Shown here: positions 24,278 through 37,620 of the stretch, one piece after another | Layout: each line of letters opens with the position of its first letter | How positions within the stretch are numbered: the first letter of the stretch is position 1 | From: Sclerotinia nivalis | Lineage: Eukaryota > Ascomycota > Leotiomycetes > Helotiales > Sclerotiniaceae | Assembly: GCA_029531795.1 (NCBI GenBank) | Contig: JAPEIS010000006.1 | Span: 2,480,001 to 2,544,000, forward strand | Direction: 5' to 3' | Length of the DNA: 64,000 bases | The notes under the pieces: generated by a model | Seen by the model: the letters and a program-made list of their open reading frames with translations, nothing else | Database searches by the model: none | What the model was told of the DNA's origin: nothing | Position numbers and translations under genes: made by a program

Positions 24278-25328
24278 TTTGACGGATTTGGGGGAGATTG
24301 GTATGTATTAGAGAGGGTATAGAAGATTTGAGATGTTATGATTTGGATATTTTTTCCTTCGGTATGATTTTTGAGATTTTTCTTTTTGCGCGGGTTAACT
24401 TTACATCACTCCGCTGAGTCACTACTATGCGGCACCCTCGCTATCAAATTCTCCGCCATGTTTTACGGTTCGCTTCACTTATCTACACTTATCTTAGTGG
24501 GATGGATGAGAGAACAAGAATATCGCACTGCAATATTTTCGTAAGGATCTTACAATAACTGTATTTTTGGTCATGAGTCACAAAGAACCATATACATTCT
24601 TAAATGAGAAATGCTTTACCATATTTTCCCATAACCCCATATCCCATATCTGAATCATGATTAATCGGTGAATCAAGGTCTGAGACCCGAGTCAGGTGTT
24701 CATCACGGGTACCTTGTCAGATTTAGCTATGCAGTGGCGTCAGGGGAATTGCCACAGGCTGTGTTGTGATACGCTAGGTCTCTCTTGATAGCTGTTTAGC
24801 AGGATAAGCTCCGGAAACGTCGACACTGTAGATAGATACCTAGTTGGGGAGCTTCAAGATGCACAATATGGATAATGTTAAAGGTTCAGTCAATTATGAT
24901 TTGATATTCTGCAATATGATAACTTTGCAATGATAGAATAAATGAATTGATACGAGTAGTTTTCAGTCAATAATGATCATTAATGTATGATCTTGTGATT
25001 ATCAAACATTCTTCCATCGATGCTTGGTTGATGTTGTGATTCTCATGGCTGGTCGATAAGCTCCAACTCCCAGGGTGCCTTGCTACGTAATTAAGCACGA
25101 GCACATCAGCATCAGCATCTGCAACTTAGGTAGCTCTTGGTTACCCTATCAACTCGCTCAGCAGTTACCGCCTTGAAACCCTATTCAAAGCTCCCCATCC
25201 ATCTTCCTTTCTTCTCTTCCATCTCCCATCCTTTCTTTTTATCATACATCCATCTCTTTTTGAAATCATCATCAAATAGAATAGAAACACGACAACATTA
25301 GACCTACTATTCTTCATTAGACTTCATC
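24278..25328. other. Divergent intergenic region (SDO1 / carboxypeptidase Y)
   Basis: About 1 kb carries the promoters of SDO1 (-) and the CPY gene (+). A CT-rich tract precedes the CPY start (25186-25260), as is common upstream of transcription start sites in filamentous fungi. No gene is seen. Confidence 0.5.
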
Positions 25329-27127
25329 ATGAAGCTCCTCGCATCAACCGTCCTTATGGGCGCTGCTGCGGCATCTATTGCACCCCAACAACAAGTTCTC
25401 AAGAATCCATTTCAATCAGCCACAAAGCCAATCTCTGAAGCATGGTCCAAATCAATGGAATCCTTGAATCATCTCACCGATTCCATGAAAGATATGACCT
25501 CGGAAGCCAAAGCTGTTTGGGATGAAGTTTCAATGCTTTTCCCGGAGGCGATGGATAGAGCTACTTTCTTCCAACAACCAAAACCCCATACAAGAAAACC
25601 TGATACCGCTTGGGATTATGTTGTTAAAGGCGCAGATGTCCAAAGTGTTTGGGTTGAGAACTCCAAGGGAGAGAAGGAACGTGAGATTGATGGAAAGCTT
25701 GAGAAGTATAATATGAGAGCTAAGAAGGTTGATCCTACGAAGCTTGGTGTTGATAAGGTCAAGCAATACAGTGGTTATTTGGATGATGAGGAGAATGATA
25801 AACATTTGTTTTATTGTGAGTACTACCGCTCTTTCAATGATATCTAGCACACTTCCTTACGTTGCGCCACCCCTTCCTCCGACCGATCTACCTACTCCAA
25901 GCATATGTGCTAATAAAACCCAGGGTTCTTTGAATCTAGAAATGATCCTAAGAACGATCCAGTCGTTCTCTGGTTGAACGGAGGACCAGGATGTTCTTCT
26001 TTGACCGGTCTCTTCCTCGAACTCGGTCCTGCATCAATCGACAAGAACGGCAAATTACACAACAACCCATACTCATGGAACGCAAATGCTTCCGTTATCT
26101 TCCTTGATCAACCAGTCAATGTTGGATACTCATACAGTGGTGGAACTGTCAGCAACACAATTGCTGCAGGCAAGGATGTTTATGCTCTTCTCACCTTGTT
26201 CTTCAAACAATTCCCTGAATATGCCAAACAAGATTTCCACATTGCTGGTGAATCTTATGCTGGTCATTACATTCCAGTTTTCACACATGAGATCTTATCT
26301 CACAAGAAGCGTAACATCAACCTCAAGTCCGTTCTAATCGGTAACGGTTTGACTGATGGACTTACACAATACGAACACTACAGACCAATGGCTTGTGGAG
26401 AGGGTGGATACCCAGCTGTTCTCGATTCTAGTGAATGTAAAGCTATGGATAACGCTCTTCCTCGTTGCCAAAGTTTGATTCAAAGCTGTTATGATAGTGA
26501 AAGCGTTTGGTCTTGTGTTCCAGCAAGCATTTACTGCAACAATGCTATGATGGGGCCTTATCAAAGAACTGGACAGGTATGCTGACTACACCACACTTAC
26601 GATTACAATATGCTAATTTCCTATAGAACGTTTATGATATCCGTGGCAAATGTGAAGACAGCAGCAACTTGTGCTACTCTGCTCTTGGCTGGATTAGCGA
26701 GTACTTGAACAAGGCCGATGTTCAAAAGGAGCTCGGTGTTGAAGTCAGCAGTTATGACAGCTGTAACTTTGATATCAACAGAAACTTCCTTTTCCAAGGT
26801 GATTGGATGCAACCTTTCCACCGATTGGTTCCAGATATCATCGAGCAAATTCCAGTCTTGATCTATGCTGGTGATGCTGATTTCATCTGCAACTGGCTCG
26901 GAAACCAAGCATGGACCGAGGCTCTTGAATGGCCTGGACAAAAGGGTTTCAATGCTGCCAAGACCAAGGATCTTCAATTGGAGAATGGTCACAAGACTGG
27001 TACCTTCAAGAGCAGTGGTAACTTTACATTCGCACGTATCTTTGGTGCGGGACACATGGTTCCAATGGATCAACCAGAAGCTTCATTGGATTTCCTTAAC
27101 AAATGGTTGAATAATTATACTCTATAG
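25329..27127 (+). CDS. cpyA: Carboxypeptidase Y (vacuolar serine carboxypeptidase, S10)
   Basis: Three exons (25329-25815, 25924-26576, 26627-27127) give 546 residues. Introns of 108 and 50 nt are GT-AG. The N-terminus ([18 protein letters not shown]) is a signal peptide, followed by a propeptide to about residue 130. The mature enzyme shows the S10 motifs [17 protein letters not shown] with catalytic Ser273, [12 protein letters not shown] with Asp465 (second Asp) and a Cys468 equivalent to the free cysteine of yeast CPY, and [11 protein letters not shown] with His523. Many cysteines and N-glycosylation sequons are present. CPY trims C-terminal residues from peptides in the vacuole and is activated there by other proteases. 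Intron 1 splits the Trp codon of YWFFES. It is the first of two S10 genes in tandem on the same strand. Confidence 0.95.
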
Positions 27128-28428
27128 ATCTATAGATATTAGATATCTTAGATTAGAATATGCATGGATGAGAATGAGGGATGAAATGAAGGAGGCAAAT
27201 TGTATTTATTACGATGAGGATTGGATTGGGATGAATGGATGGATGGGATAGGACTTTTCATTTGGATTGTATTACAGTACACGGGAAGCGGATAACATGG
27301 ATAGATTAATCTGATCAATATTTTTATGAAGAATAGAGACTTGAAGTGATATGGTGAATGAACCTTTCTTATTGAGATTGAGATGGGATGGGATAATAGA
27401 GTAATAGGATATAAAAAAATTCATGGGATGAGCAAATTAATTAATTACTAAGCTTTAGATTTTCATTTGGGTTTGGATTTTTGTTTGGATTTTTGTTTGA
27501 GGATATAAGGTTATTCCGGCCACTTGCCGGTCCGTACCTGTGAGAACCCTGTTTGGGATATGCATAGCTTTATTATATTTATGTTCAAATGTATTCGAAT
27601 ATATTTTTCTTGGTAGTTATGCCAATCATTAGGTACCTACCTAGGTATTTCTTTCATCAATCTCCTTCAATAACAATAATATCACTCAATCCTACCCAAG
27701 ATTCCACTCGCTACACCGCATACATACACCGTATCGTTAAAAACCGGTGGCCGGTAATATTAAATTGTATTGTGAGATGAATGTGGGATGTATGTTTTCG
27801 GAAATAAATCCGCTGGTCTTATCGTGTTGTTGTTGTTGATAATGATGATGATCGGTATCTAGGTATGTTGATAATCGCACCTGCCTTTTTGAGATGGAGA
27901 TGATGGTTTTATGGCTTTTGTTTTGTAGATTGGGTTGGGAATTGTGAATTATGGGGTTTTTACGGGAGTATGGTATGAGAGTAGGCCCGCGGGAGATAGT
28001 AGGGATGGGTTGGTGGGGATGAGTAATGTGATAATGTGATAATGTGTGGTTAGTTGGAGAGGAGCTGTAGAGCTTGATGAATGGATGAAGTGAAGGGAAC
28101 TTCTGTAAGGATTCTGTGTGAATAAAATGATGGAATGGCGGAATGGTGGAATGAATGCAGGAACTCGGCGCCCCGTTACTTATACAACCTTGATTGTGCA
28201 TACGAAGTGCAGACAAAGTGCAGATGTGCAGATACTGGACAGCGTGTGTGTAAAAAGTTGAAGCCCCGCCCGCCTTCGTTCACTTTTAATGATGCAAAAG
28301 TGTAATTGATTAAGGTACTAAGTAGGCAGGTACATATACAGTAGCTCTTAATACCTCTCTTCCTCTTTTCTCCTTCCTCTTTTCCTCTTCCTCTTCTCTT
28401 CTCTCCATCTCGGAAATACATCCTCACT
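27128..28428. other. Intergenic region between the two carboxypeptidase genes
   Basis: About 1.3 kb with no gene. It contains the CPY 3' region, GATGGGATGGA-like low complexity, and a CT-rich tract (CTCTTCCTCTTTT type) at 28357-28410 immediately before the next start codon, probably the core promoter and leader. Confidence 0.5.
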
Positions 28429-30626
28429 ATGTATTCCTCACTTCGCATTCCGCTACTCCTCACCGTAGCAGCTACTGCAAGATCTCAATTCGTCAAGGCG
28501 CCTACAGATCTCACTACTACGACTGGATATTTGGATTTACCGGTTAGGTATAAAGAGGTTCCGAGTGGGATTTGTGAATTGCAGGAGGGGGTTAAGAGTT
28601 TGAGTGGCTATGTGGATGTCGAGGAGGGACAACATGTTTTTTGGTATGTTTTGTTGATGTTTATTTTTTGGTTTGGAGGAGGAGATGAATGCTTTTGTTT
28701 CTTTGGAAATGCGATTCTTGATCGGACTGCTTCTTGGCTAGAATCCTTCCATTCTTCATTCATATATCCTTCAAATCATTCCTCTCTTCCACTAATGTGC
28801 TAACATCTCAACAGGTGGTTCTTCGAAACCCGTAATGGAAACGCATCAGAAGCTCCATTAACTGTATGGATTAATGGCGGACCAGGTTCATCGTCTATGA
28901 TTGGATTGTTTGAGGAAAATGGACCGTGTTATATTGATGCCGATGGAAAGGTGGTTAATAATCCTTATAGTTGGAATAATGTTAGCAATATGCTTTATAT
29001 TGATCAACCAGCTCAGGTATGTAGGATTTTGTTTAGGGGAATTTGAGACTCATTGGAAGATTTTGGTGGATATTTATCACTTGCTCGTGGGGCTCGTGAG
29101 CTCGAATTCATAACTGATATTTGCCAGGTCGGTTTCTCATACTCGATTCCTGTTGATGGATATATTGATCCTAGTTCGGGTTTAATCGTCACATTACCAA
29201 ATGCTACTTGTCCGGATTACGCACAGGATTGGAGTTGTGGAACTTATAGTTATGCGAATGAAAGTCTTACGGTTAATTCTACACAAGCTGGAGCTCCGGG
29301 CTTTGTAGGTTTTTTCCATAGTTCTTTCGAAGAGTTGTACTGATTTTATTACAGTGGAAAACATTACAAGGATTTATGGGTGCTTTCCCTGAATACTCTC
29401 GAAATGGATTTCACTTTGCGACTGAGAGTTATGGTGGTCATTATGGTCCTATTTATAATGAGTATATCGAAACTCAAAACGCCAAGAATATCTCCGGTGC
29501 TCTTCAAATCTCCCTCGAATCGGTTCTTATTGGAAATGGTTGGTATGATCCATTGATTCAATATCAAGCATACTATAACTTCACCGTTTGGCCTGGTAAC
29601 ACATACGATTATTCACCCTTTAACGCAACCGTGGAAGCTCAATTGTACAATAACCTATACGGTGCCGGAAATTGTGTCGATCAGGTTAAGGATTGTGCAG
29701 CAAGAGGTATCAATGAGATTTGTGCCGCTGCAGATACTTTCTGTGCTGATCTCGTAGAAAGTATCTATGATATTTATTCGGGAAGAGATGAGTACGATAT
29801 GAGAGAATTGACACCAGATCCTTTCCCATATGGTTATTATACTGCTTATCTCAATACACCCGAAGTACAAGCTGCTATTGGTGCCTTCCAGAATTTCTCT
29901 ACTTCTTCAAATGCGGTTGGAAATGCTTTCGGCGCTACTGGTGATGATGAGTAAGTGGAGTCAAAGACTTAAACACTATGAATGTTACTAATTGCTATTA
30001 GTCGCGAGGCTGGTACTATTGAGGCAGTTAAAGCCTTGCTCGACCAAGGAGTTTACGTTGCTATGATGGCAGGTGATGCCGATTTCAAGTAAGTCTTCCA
30101 ACCCCAACATCACACCTCCCCTGCTAACAAAATCCCCAGCTGCAACTGGCTAGGCGGCGAAGCAGTATCCCAAGAAGTAAACGCGACCAACTTCTCCCAG
30201 GCCGGCTACACCAACATCACGACCTCCGATTCGATCGTGCACGGCCAAGTAAAACAATCCGGTCTCTTCTCCTTCTCGCGCATCTACGAATCCGGCCACG
30301 AAGTCCCCTTCTACCAACCTCTCGCCGCGCTCGAAATCTTCCAACGAGTTATCGGACGATTGGATATCGAAAGTGGATTGATTAGTATCGATGCTAATAA
30401 GACTTATTTGACGAGCGGAACTGAGAAGAGTACGTATAGGGAGGGTAATAAAACAATGCAGTTTGAGGTTTTGCCAGACGATAGTACGTATAATACTACG
30501 TTGAATGGACCGAATCCGGTGGCGGGTGGGAAGAAGGAGGGGAAGAGGGAGTTGAGGAGGATGGTTTTGGGGAGGGATGGTGGGGAGGGGATGAAGAAGA
30601 GGTTTAAGTTGGGAAGTAAGAGGTAG
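28429..30626 (+). CDS. Secreted serine carboxypeptidase (S10 family)
   Basis: Six exons (28429-28643, 28815-29016, 29128-29304, 29355-29950, 30002-30088, 30140-30626) give 587 residues. All five introns (171, 111, 50, 51, 51 nt) are GT-AG and keep frame. A signal peptide ([20 protein letters not shown]) leads to a mature enzyme with [16 protein letters not shown] (Ser223), GDADFNCNWLGG (Asp424) and [11 protein letters not shown] (His479), the S10 triad. Numerous N-x-S/T sites and paired cysteines fit an extracellular or wall enzyme; no propeptide like that of CPY is seen. The C-terminus (about 520-587) is a Lys/Arg-rich tail without a clear GPI signal. Substrate specificity is not predictable. 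Despite adjacency, it is only distantly similar to the CPY upstream, so this is not a recent duplication. Confidence 0.93.
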
Positions 30627-32986
30627 ATGGGGAGTGGAGTTATTAGGTTGTGGGTGGATGGGGAGTGAAGGATGGAGGATGGACAAAATAATGTTGCTGC
30701 GATGTATATGGTGGCATTGGTGATTTGCAGTTGGCTTTGCTTGTACTGGCTGGCAAAGGAGAGTTCTCACATTGAACGTTGATTTAAAATGGAGCGAGGA
30801 TAATCGATGGCACGTACAGAGGTACATATTTCAGATGTAGATAATGAGCGAACGTGCAAATGAATGACAATTAAATTCCAACTTCTGACTTCTAATTCCT
30901 AACTTGTACTCTTTCTCTCTAAAATTAAACCTAATTCCCACATCCAATCCCCATAAACACAAAAAAGTATGTCCCAACAACAAATTGCGAAAAAAAATTA
31001 AAAATTACATCTCCTATAGCAACACAAGGAGAGTCCGCACTCAAAGGTCGTTGTCATTCTTTCTCGTCTTGTACGCACGACTCTTGATCATCCCCCAAAA
31101 GAAGGATGCTCGAGAGTTGGGTATCCAGCTCAAGACCGGCTTTGGGGGGAAGCTGGCCGAGCGAGGTAGAAGACTGGTTTTTGTGGTTTGGGGGGGAGGG
31201 ATGAGGGATGGGGAACAGGAGGAAGGGGATGGGGAGGATGAGGGTGAGAGGTGGTGAGGGGGATGATGGGGATAGATGAGGGTGAGAGATACTTGGGCTT
31301 TAAGCCATCCAATATTCTTAGATACTGCCCATGACAATTGAAACGAAGATAACAGAACATATCTTATCAATCCTCTTACCTATCAACCACAACTGCATGC
31401 GAGCATACATTGCATCCATCCATCCTATCTATTATAGATGTTTGGAACAAAATTCCGTATCCTATGAATAGCAGGAACATGAGAAAAGATGCTTGTGCTC
31501 ATTTCTTCTTATCTTATCTGGTCAGTCCGATCTGTTCTGGTCATTCTGGCCTAGTCTGGCTGGAGTTTTGATCCGCCATGTTTTGCGAAATGGGAGATTA
31601 TTGGTTTTGTTGTTATGTATTTTAATGTTTAAAGGAAGTTGAAGATGGAATGAGGAAGAAATTTTTGATTGTTAGGTCGGAGAAATGAAAGGCCGTTTTT
31701 CCGGGTTTTGGTTCTTTCGTTCTTTTCATGTGGTGTGTGGAATGGGGATTTGGCGCTAGGATGCTAGGTGGGTAGGCCAAGATAGGCTAATTTTTAATGG
31801 GAATAGTCTGGGTATTTGTGTCCACCTTTTTTGGAGGCTTGAGGACGAGGATGGGGATGAGGATGTCTGTGGTGCTTGAGGATGAGGATATTTGTGGTGC
31901 TTTTGGAGTTTGAGGTTCAAGGTTGTAAAATGGGTGGTTTTGGGAGGTGGGAGATGGTGAGGATGGCAGATGGATAGGAGGGAAGATGGGAGAGATGGGC
32001 AGATGGGGATAAACCGAATGGGGAAAGTATGCACGCGAGAAGGCTGGGTGAGGTTTTCGGGACCGATAACGATAACAATAACGATGACGAGGAGGAGAGA
32101 AGAATCGGAGAAAATACGGGATATAGTCTTACACTTCAATTAGGAATCTCGGGGAAAGGATTAGATGGCTGAATAGGACTCACACCTATGGTAACTACTA
32201 ACAACCTTACCCATAAGAGAAATCCAATACCAAGAACTTTACGGAAGGCTGAGGTATCTATAGTAAGAAATAGTCTTGGCGTTTGATGGATGTATGATTG
32301 ATGTGCCATATATCCGTATTGGCATTTTTGAACCTCGAAATTATTGGTTAAGATATTGTTTGAATCTCGCATAGATATCGTAATTGAGTGAAGGATGGAT
32401 TTCTTGTATTATTTTGCGAGGAGAAAAGAAATAACTAGGCAGTATAAATACGCATTAGGTGAATGATATTTGTTTCATCAATACAAGGATGAGTAAAGCC
32501 GATTTTTATTTGATAAGATGGGGTGAAACGAAGAGAAAGCCAAGACTTGGCCAAAAATTTGTATGCGATGTTAAGATCTTGCCTACCACGGCTTTGACAA
32601 ATGAATATACTAGGTAATTGATTCTGGATTTGGAAGTTATGTTCATGTTTATGTTCGCTTTCTTCCATCTCTTCTTTCCTATTTGGTGTGGTGGTTGAGT
32701 ATTCTTTCTTGATGTCATTGTCATTGTCATAGAAAGGTAGTTGTACTTGAGATTAAGGACGACTTTATGTTGAATGAGATTCAATGAATTAATGAGAGTT
32801 GATTGCATGCGATATCACTCGATTGGTTGATAATTTGAATTATTGGTTTGTTGTTGAATTCGAATTGAGCTTGAGTTTAATTTGCTTTGTTCCCATACGA
32901 GTCGAATTGGACTGAACGAGAGAGCAATATTCGAATGGAGTAGATGAGATAGTAGGGTGATAGAAGGGCTGGATTGTTGCGCAAAG
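30627..32986. other. Intergenic region
   Basis: About 2.4 kb with no gene. G/A-rich low-complexity patches at 31180-31275 and 31830-32110 create long Pro/Ser-rich frames on the minus strand that I regard as artefacts. A short CATTGT microsatellite lies near 32717-32735. Confidence 0.5.
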
Positions 32987-35818
32987 ATGTCTCGTCTTAG
33001 ATTGACGATTCCTTCTGCGCCAAATCGATTTACCGTGGTAATTGAGAAGGGTTTTCAGGTTTTGCTTTCATTTATCATTATTTGTGTTATCTATAGATAT
33101 TGCTGGATAGGTAATTTCCCCTCTTTCCCCTCCTTACAACCCATACCCTCTAAATAGACAACTAACAACCAATTTACAGATATCCCCGATCCATACAAAT
33201 GTGGTGCTCTACTCAATAAAGGTCAATGGCTTGATCCAGGTCCAAGATGGAGTTCTCGAAATCCTTTTCAAAATTGGCAACCCCCAGGATGTATGATGTA
33301 TGAATACAAGCAAAAAGATATACAAGAATGTTTCAAGGAACGCAGATTAGTTTTCATTGGGGATTCCACCACGCGACAAATCTTCTGGGCAGTTGCAAAG
33401 AAGATGGATCAAGAAAGGGCAGAAGAAGGAATTAAGGAACATTTGGAGTTGGAGGAGAAACATACAGATTTGGAGTTTAGTTCTTCAGGTGTTACGGTTC
33501 AATTTATTTGGGATCCTTATTTGAATTCTACGGGACTGGATCGAGAGTTAAATAAATTCAATGCAAATCCGGCCCAAGAGTCAGAAAAGGAGGAGAGTGC
33601 TGGTTTGATATTATTAGGTGCTCCAGGTTTATGGTATGCGAGACATGGACAGGAGAATTTCTTTAAGGATTTTAGAGATTCGATTGAACATGTTATTCCT
33701 TTTATGGATCATGATGGAGGAGAACATGCTTTAAAAGCATCAGCATCACAACCATTTCTTTCGAAGAAGAAATCTCCGAATTTCTTACTATTAGCACCAG
33801 TTCAAGTACCATGGTATCAAGCATTATCACCATCACGAGAAGAAACTATTACACCGGAAAAGATTGATCAAATGAACGATTATTTACAACAAGTTTCTGC
33901 ACATTCGGAAGCTGATATTGTTTGGAGCTTTTCACTTATGACTTGGGCTGGTCGAGGGGAGTATGAAGAAAGTGGATTACATGTGGTTGATAATGTAGCT
34001 CATCGAAAAGCAGATGTTCTACTTAATCTTCGTTGCAATGCGGATGCTGCAGAACGAGGTTATCCTTACGAACGAACTTGTTGTAATAATTATCGACAAC
34101 CAAATTTTATTCAATGGCTTATCATTTTGGTTGGGATGATATTACTTCCTATTATCTTTTTAATACGTTGTAAGCATGTCTTACGAGTTGGAAGGTTTTT
34201 ACCTCAACCAGAAGTCCTTGGTGCTTTTATGACTTTTGCTCTGGTAATTTGCTATTGCTATTATGCGGATCGAACTCAATTATTTGAGAAAGAGCAAAAG
34301 CAATTTCGTAAGAGAGAATTTCTTATTGCTTCTTCCGTTGTACTTATCGTTGGTCTTCTTTCTATTAGAACGACTACCCCTTCGAGTCCTTCTAAAGGTA
34401 TCCATGAAATTGGGGCTCATGCTCTTGATTATGGATTTCTTTGGAGAGATCAAACTGATGAATGGAAAGGGTGGATGCAATTTTTGATTCTCATTTATCA
34501 TTATACCCATGGATCAAAAACTCTATGGTTATTTGAAATCATGCGAAATCTTGTTGCTGGTTATCTTTTCATGACGGGTTATGGACATACTATGTATTTT
34601 CTGAAGAGAGAAGATTATTCTTTCAAAAGAGTCGCTAGTGTTTTGCTTCGACTTAATTTATTAACTTGTGCTTTGGCATATATGATGAGAACTGATTATA
34701 TGGCTCATTATTTTGTTCCACTTGTCAGTTTTTGGTTCTTGGTAATATACTTTACCTTGAAGGTAAGACACGAGGATAATTCCAGTATCGGATTCTTATT
34801 GGGGAAAATATTCATTTCAGCTATTCTTACAACGGCTTTCATCAAGATCCCTGGAGTTCTGGAAGTTCTAGCTTTTATCCTCAAGTATTCATGTGCGATT
34901 TCATGGAATATGAAAGAATGGAGATATCGTGCTGGAATGGATATGTTCATCGTTTACATCGGCATGATAACAGCAATTCTCTACCTACGTCTTACACGCA
35001 TCAAATCCGCCTCCATAAGTTGCACATCTAAAATCGACATCCTTCTTCGACCAATAGCTCGTCATCCTACCCTCTTCAAAACGGCCTCCATAACAGCTTC
35101 ACTTATTCTCCTCCCAGGTTTCCATCTCTTAACCAAAAGATCTCCCGATAAAGATGATTATCTCTGGTGGCATCCTTATATTTCCTTAATCCCAATCCTA
35201 TCTTTCATTACGCTGAGGAATGGAAATAGAATGCTGAGGAATTATCATTCAGTGATTTTTGCGTGGTTGGGGAGATGCTCACTGGAAACTTTTGTATTGC
35301 AGAGTCATATTTGGATGGCGGCGGATTTGAAGGGGTTATTGCGATTGGGGGTTTGGGGGAGGTGGACTGAGGCAACGTTACTTACGGTGGTTTTTGGTTG
35401 GGTGGCTTGGAGGGTGCAGGGTGCTACGGAGAGGATTGTCGGGTGGTTTGTTAATGGGTTTGGGGGTTTAGGAGGAGGGATTAGTGGGGGTGGGAGTGGA
35501 AGTGCTGGGCTGGGTGTAGGAGGACAGGAAAAATATCTTTTGGGTGATGAGGTTGGTGGTGTGGGGATGGTTAAGTCGGGATTAGGGTTATTGCCGATGG
35601 ACGAAGATGGAGATGAAGAGGGTACTCCGAGTAAACATTTTAGGTTGGGAGGTTGGAGTGGTGGTGGGGAGGGAAGTGGGAATGCGAATGGGAATGAGAA
35701 TGAAACGGGCGTTAGATACTGGAGAAATAGAATTGTAAGGGGTCTGAGTACGGATTTGAGGTGGAGAGTTGGTGCGTTATTGGTTGTGTTTTGGGTGGGG
35801 AATTGGGTGTATAGATGA
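32987..35818 (+). CDS. CAS1: CAS1-family polysaccharide O-acetyltransferase-like membrane protein
   Basis: Two exons (32987-33110, 33180-35818; intron 69 nt, GT-AG) give about 920 residues. A first membrane segment (about 24-38) anchors a lumenal domain with LVFIGDSTTRQIFW (Ser104, block I of SGNH/PC-esterases) and the later block SGLHVVD (His309). After that come GRGEY and KADVLLNLRCN, as in Cas1p/CASD1 proteins. From about residue 360 there are about a dozen hydrophobic segments, the CAS1 membrane-bound acyltransferase part. In Cryptococcus, Cas1p O-acetylates capsular glucuronoxylomannan; CASD1 acetylates sialic acids in the Golgi. A Golgi glycan O-acetylation role here is inference. The usual Asp three residues before the catalytic His is Ser306. 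A Gly-rich insertion (GGGISGGGSGSAGLG region) with an acidic/Gly tail lies before a final membrane helix. Confidence 0.88.
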
Positions 35819-37620
35819 TTAGATGATTATGTTGACGATGATTATAAGGAGGAGGAGAAGGATGGTGGGGATATGTGTAGTATTTTTGAGAGAGGTTACG
35901 CGGAAGACGGTTGTGCAATGGTTAAAGATGGTTAGAAATAGTTAGAAATTAACGATGAAGGTACCTAGTTTTATAAACTTAATTTATAAGACCTATGAAC
36001 ATCCTTATATATCTATATATACATAAATACAAATTAACATTCCTAATGCTACCTAATCTACGGCATGATTTAAGAGAGGTAATCTTACATCCACTAAGTA
36101 AAAAGACGGTTTGCTAGGAATGAGAATGAGAATAGGGAGAGCAGGTTCCGTGGTTTTTTCCCTTCTTTATTGTGTCAAGCTTGGATAGCTTGTATCGATG
36201 CTGCTACCGTGGTTGAGATTCGATGATGAATATTGGGAGGGAGGAGATTGGAGATTAGGGAAGGAGAAGACAAGTTGCAGCTCGGCCGGAATACTATGTA
36301 AAGGTTCAGAAGGATCTGGTGCGAGGCTGGAACTGAGGTTGTGTATATAAGTACAAGAGGTATTAATATCACTAGCGCAGTTCAATGGTGAGTGGAAATG
36401 ATCTGATATTCATTCATTATCGCAAGGACTTTCACTCCCTCCCAGAAAGCCTCCAAGCCCACGCTCCTATTACCCTCCAAGATTTCCGCACGCCCTATCC
36501 TTCCCGAAAGAAAACCTATACTTCTTGAACGTTAACGTATAGATGTCATATTTGGTAAAGTAGCCCTTCCATTTCCACTTCAACGTCCAAGGCTTTAGTG
36601 TCTCGTCTCCCCTCTATCTCATACAGACCTTATGGAATATTGCATCGGTACACTCTCAATACTTCCTCTTCTCTCTGAATTTCGCTCGTGTCTTCAATAC
36701 CTGGGCCCCTTTGATGCCAACACTTGTTTTCTTTGGTTTTGAGGTACTACCTTTAGTCTGTGTAAGCGCATCTCGTGATCGATATTTAAGATGTTACTTT
36801 TGATTGAATCTACTCTATTCGACTAGTTTCTGGCATCCATCAGTTTCCTCCTCTCCCCCCCCCCCTGTTCCCGCCCTCCTCTCTTAAGCTTCGGTGCCTG
36901 GCTTTGTCTTTGCATTGATATATATCGAATCGCCATGATATATGCGATAGTAAGTTTTGAGAAAGCCTGCTACTACAGGAATCTCTAAAGAGAAGATGAT
37001 TTGGGAAAGTTTAGGAATGATCTGGGTTTGAGGATTGAATGAGAATAGTCAATATGTTGTAGTGGCGTCGATGTTCAAATCTTTCCAGCCGCCGTTGGGA
37101 TTGGTTTTCAGATCCAAATCTTAACAGTGAATGATCTTCTAGGACGATGTCTTCAATAGGAACAAGTTCACGGTCAAATTTAATTCCGACCCCACTCCGC
37201 GCTTGCGCCAACCAATTTAGAAACTTTCGCTTCTAAAGAATACCTTCCTAAGCTAGGTAACTCGAGCATGTCATAACTTTTAATTCACTACTAAATTATT
37301 TTGATATTTGAACAAATATTTAATTCATCTCAAATCCTTCAAATAGCTCTTCTTGCGCGCATCCTTAAAATATCTTCTTGAGAACCTATACTTTCTTTAC
37401 ATAAAGGATAATCTGTATCCGCGTCCCGCAATCTAGCTACCTCGCAATAAAGACGAATCTGCAGTCAACAGCGAACACATAAATCACCTTTGAATCAACA
37501 ACTCAGATTGAACAATCAAAAGTTCGGCAGAATATATCTGAGATACGCGCTCAAGAATCAACATCTGCAACAAACAATACCTAGAACGATACCACGTCTG
37601 CGACATTTTCTCATTTCAAT
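35819..37620. other. Intergenic region
   Basis: About 1.8 kb with no gene. It contains a C10 run near 36856-36865 in a CT-rich context, and a probable leader for the next gene. The minus-strand frames at 36167-36385 and 37011-37211 have no support. Confidence 0.5.

Noticed and set aside
27737..28216. Minus-strand 159-codon His/Ser/Pro-rich frame between the carboxypeptidases
   Set aside because: Low-complexity composition, no domain, and lies in promoter-like sequence of the downstream gene.
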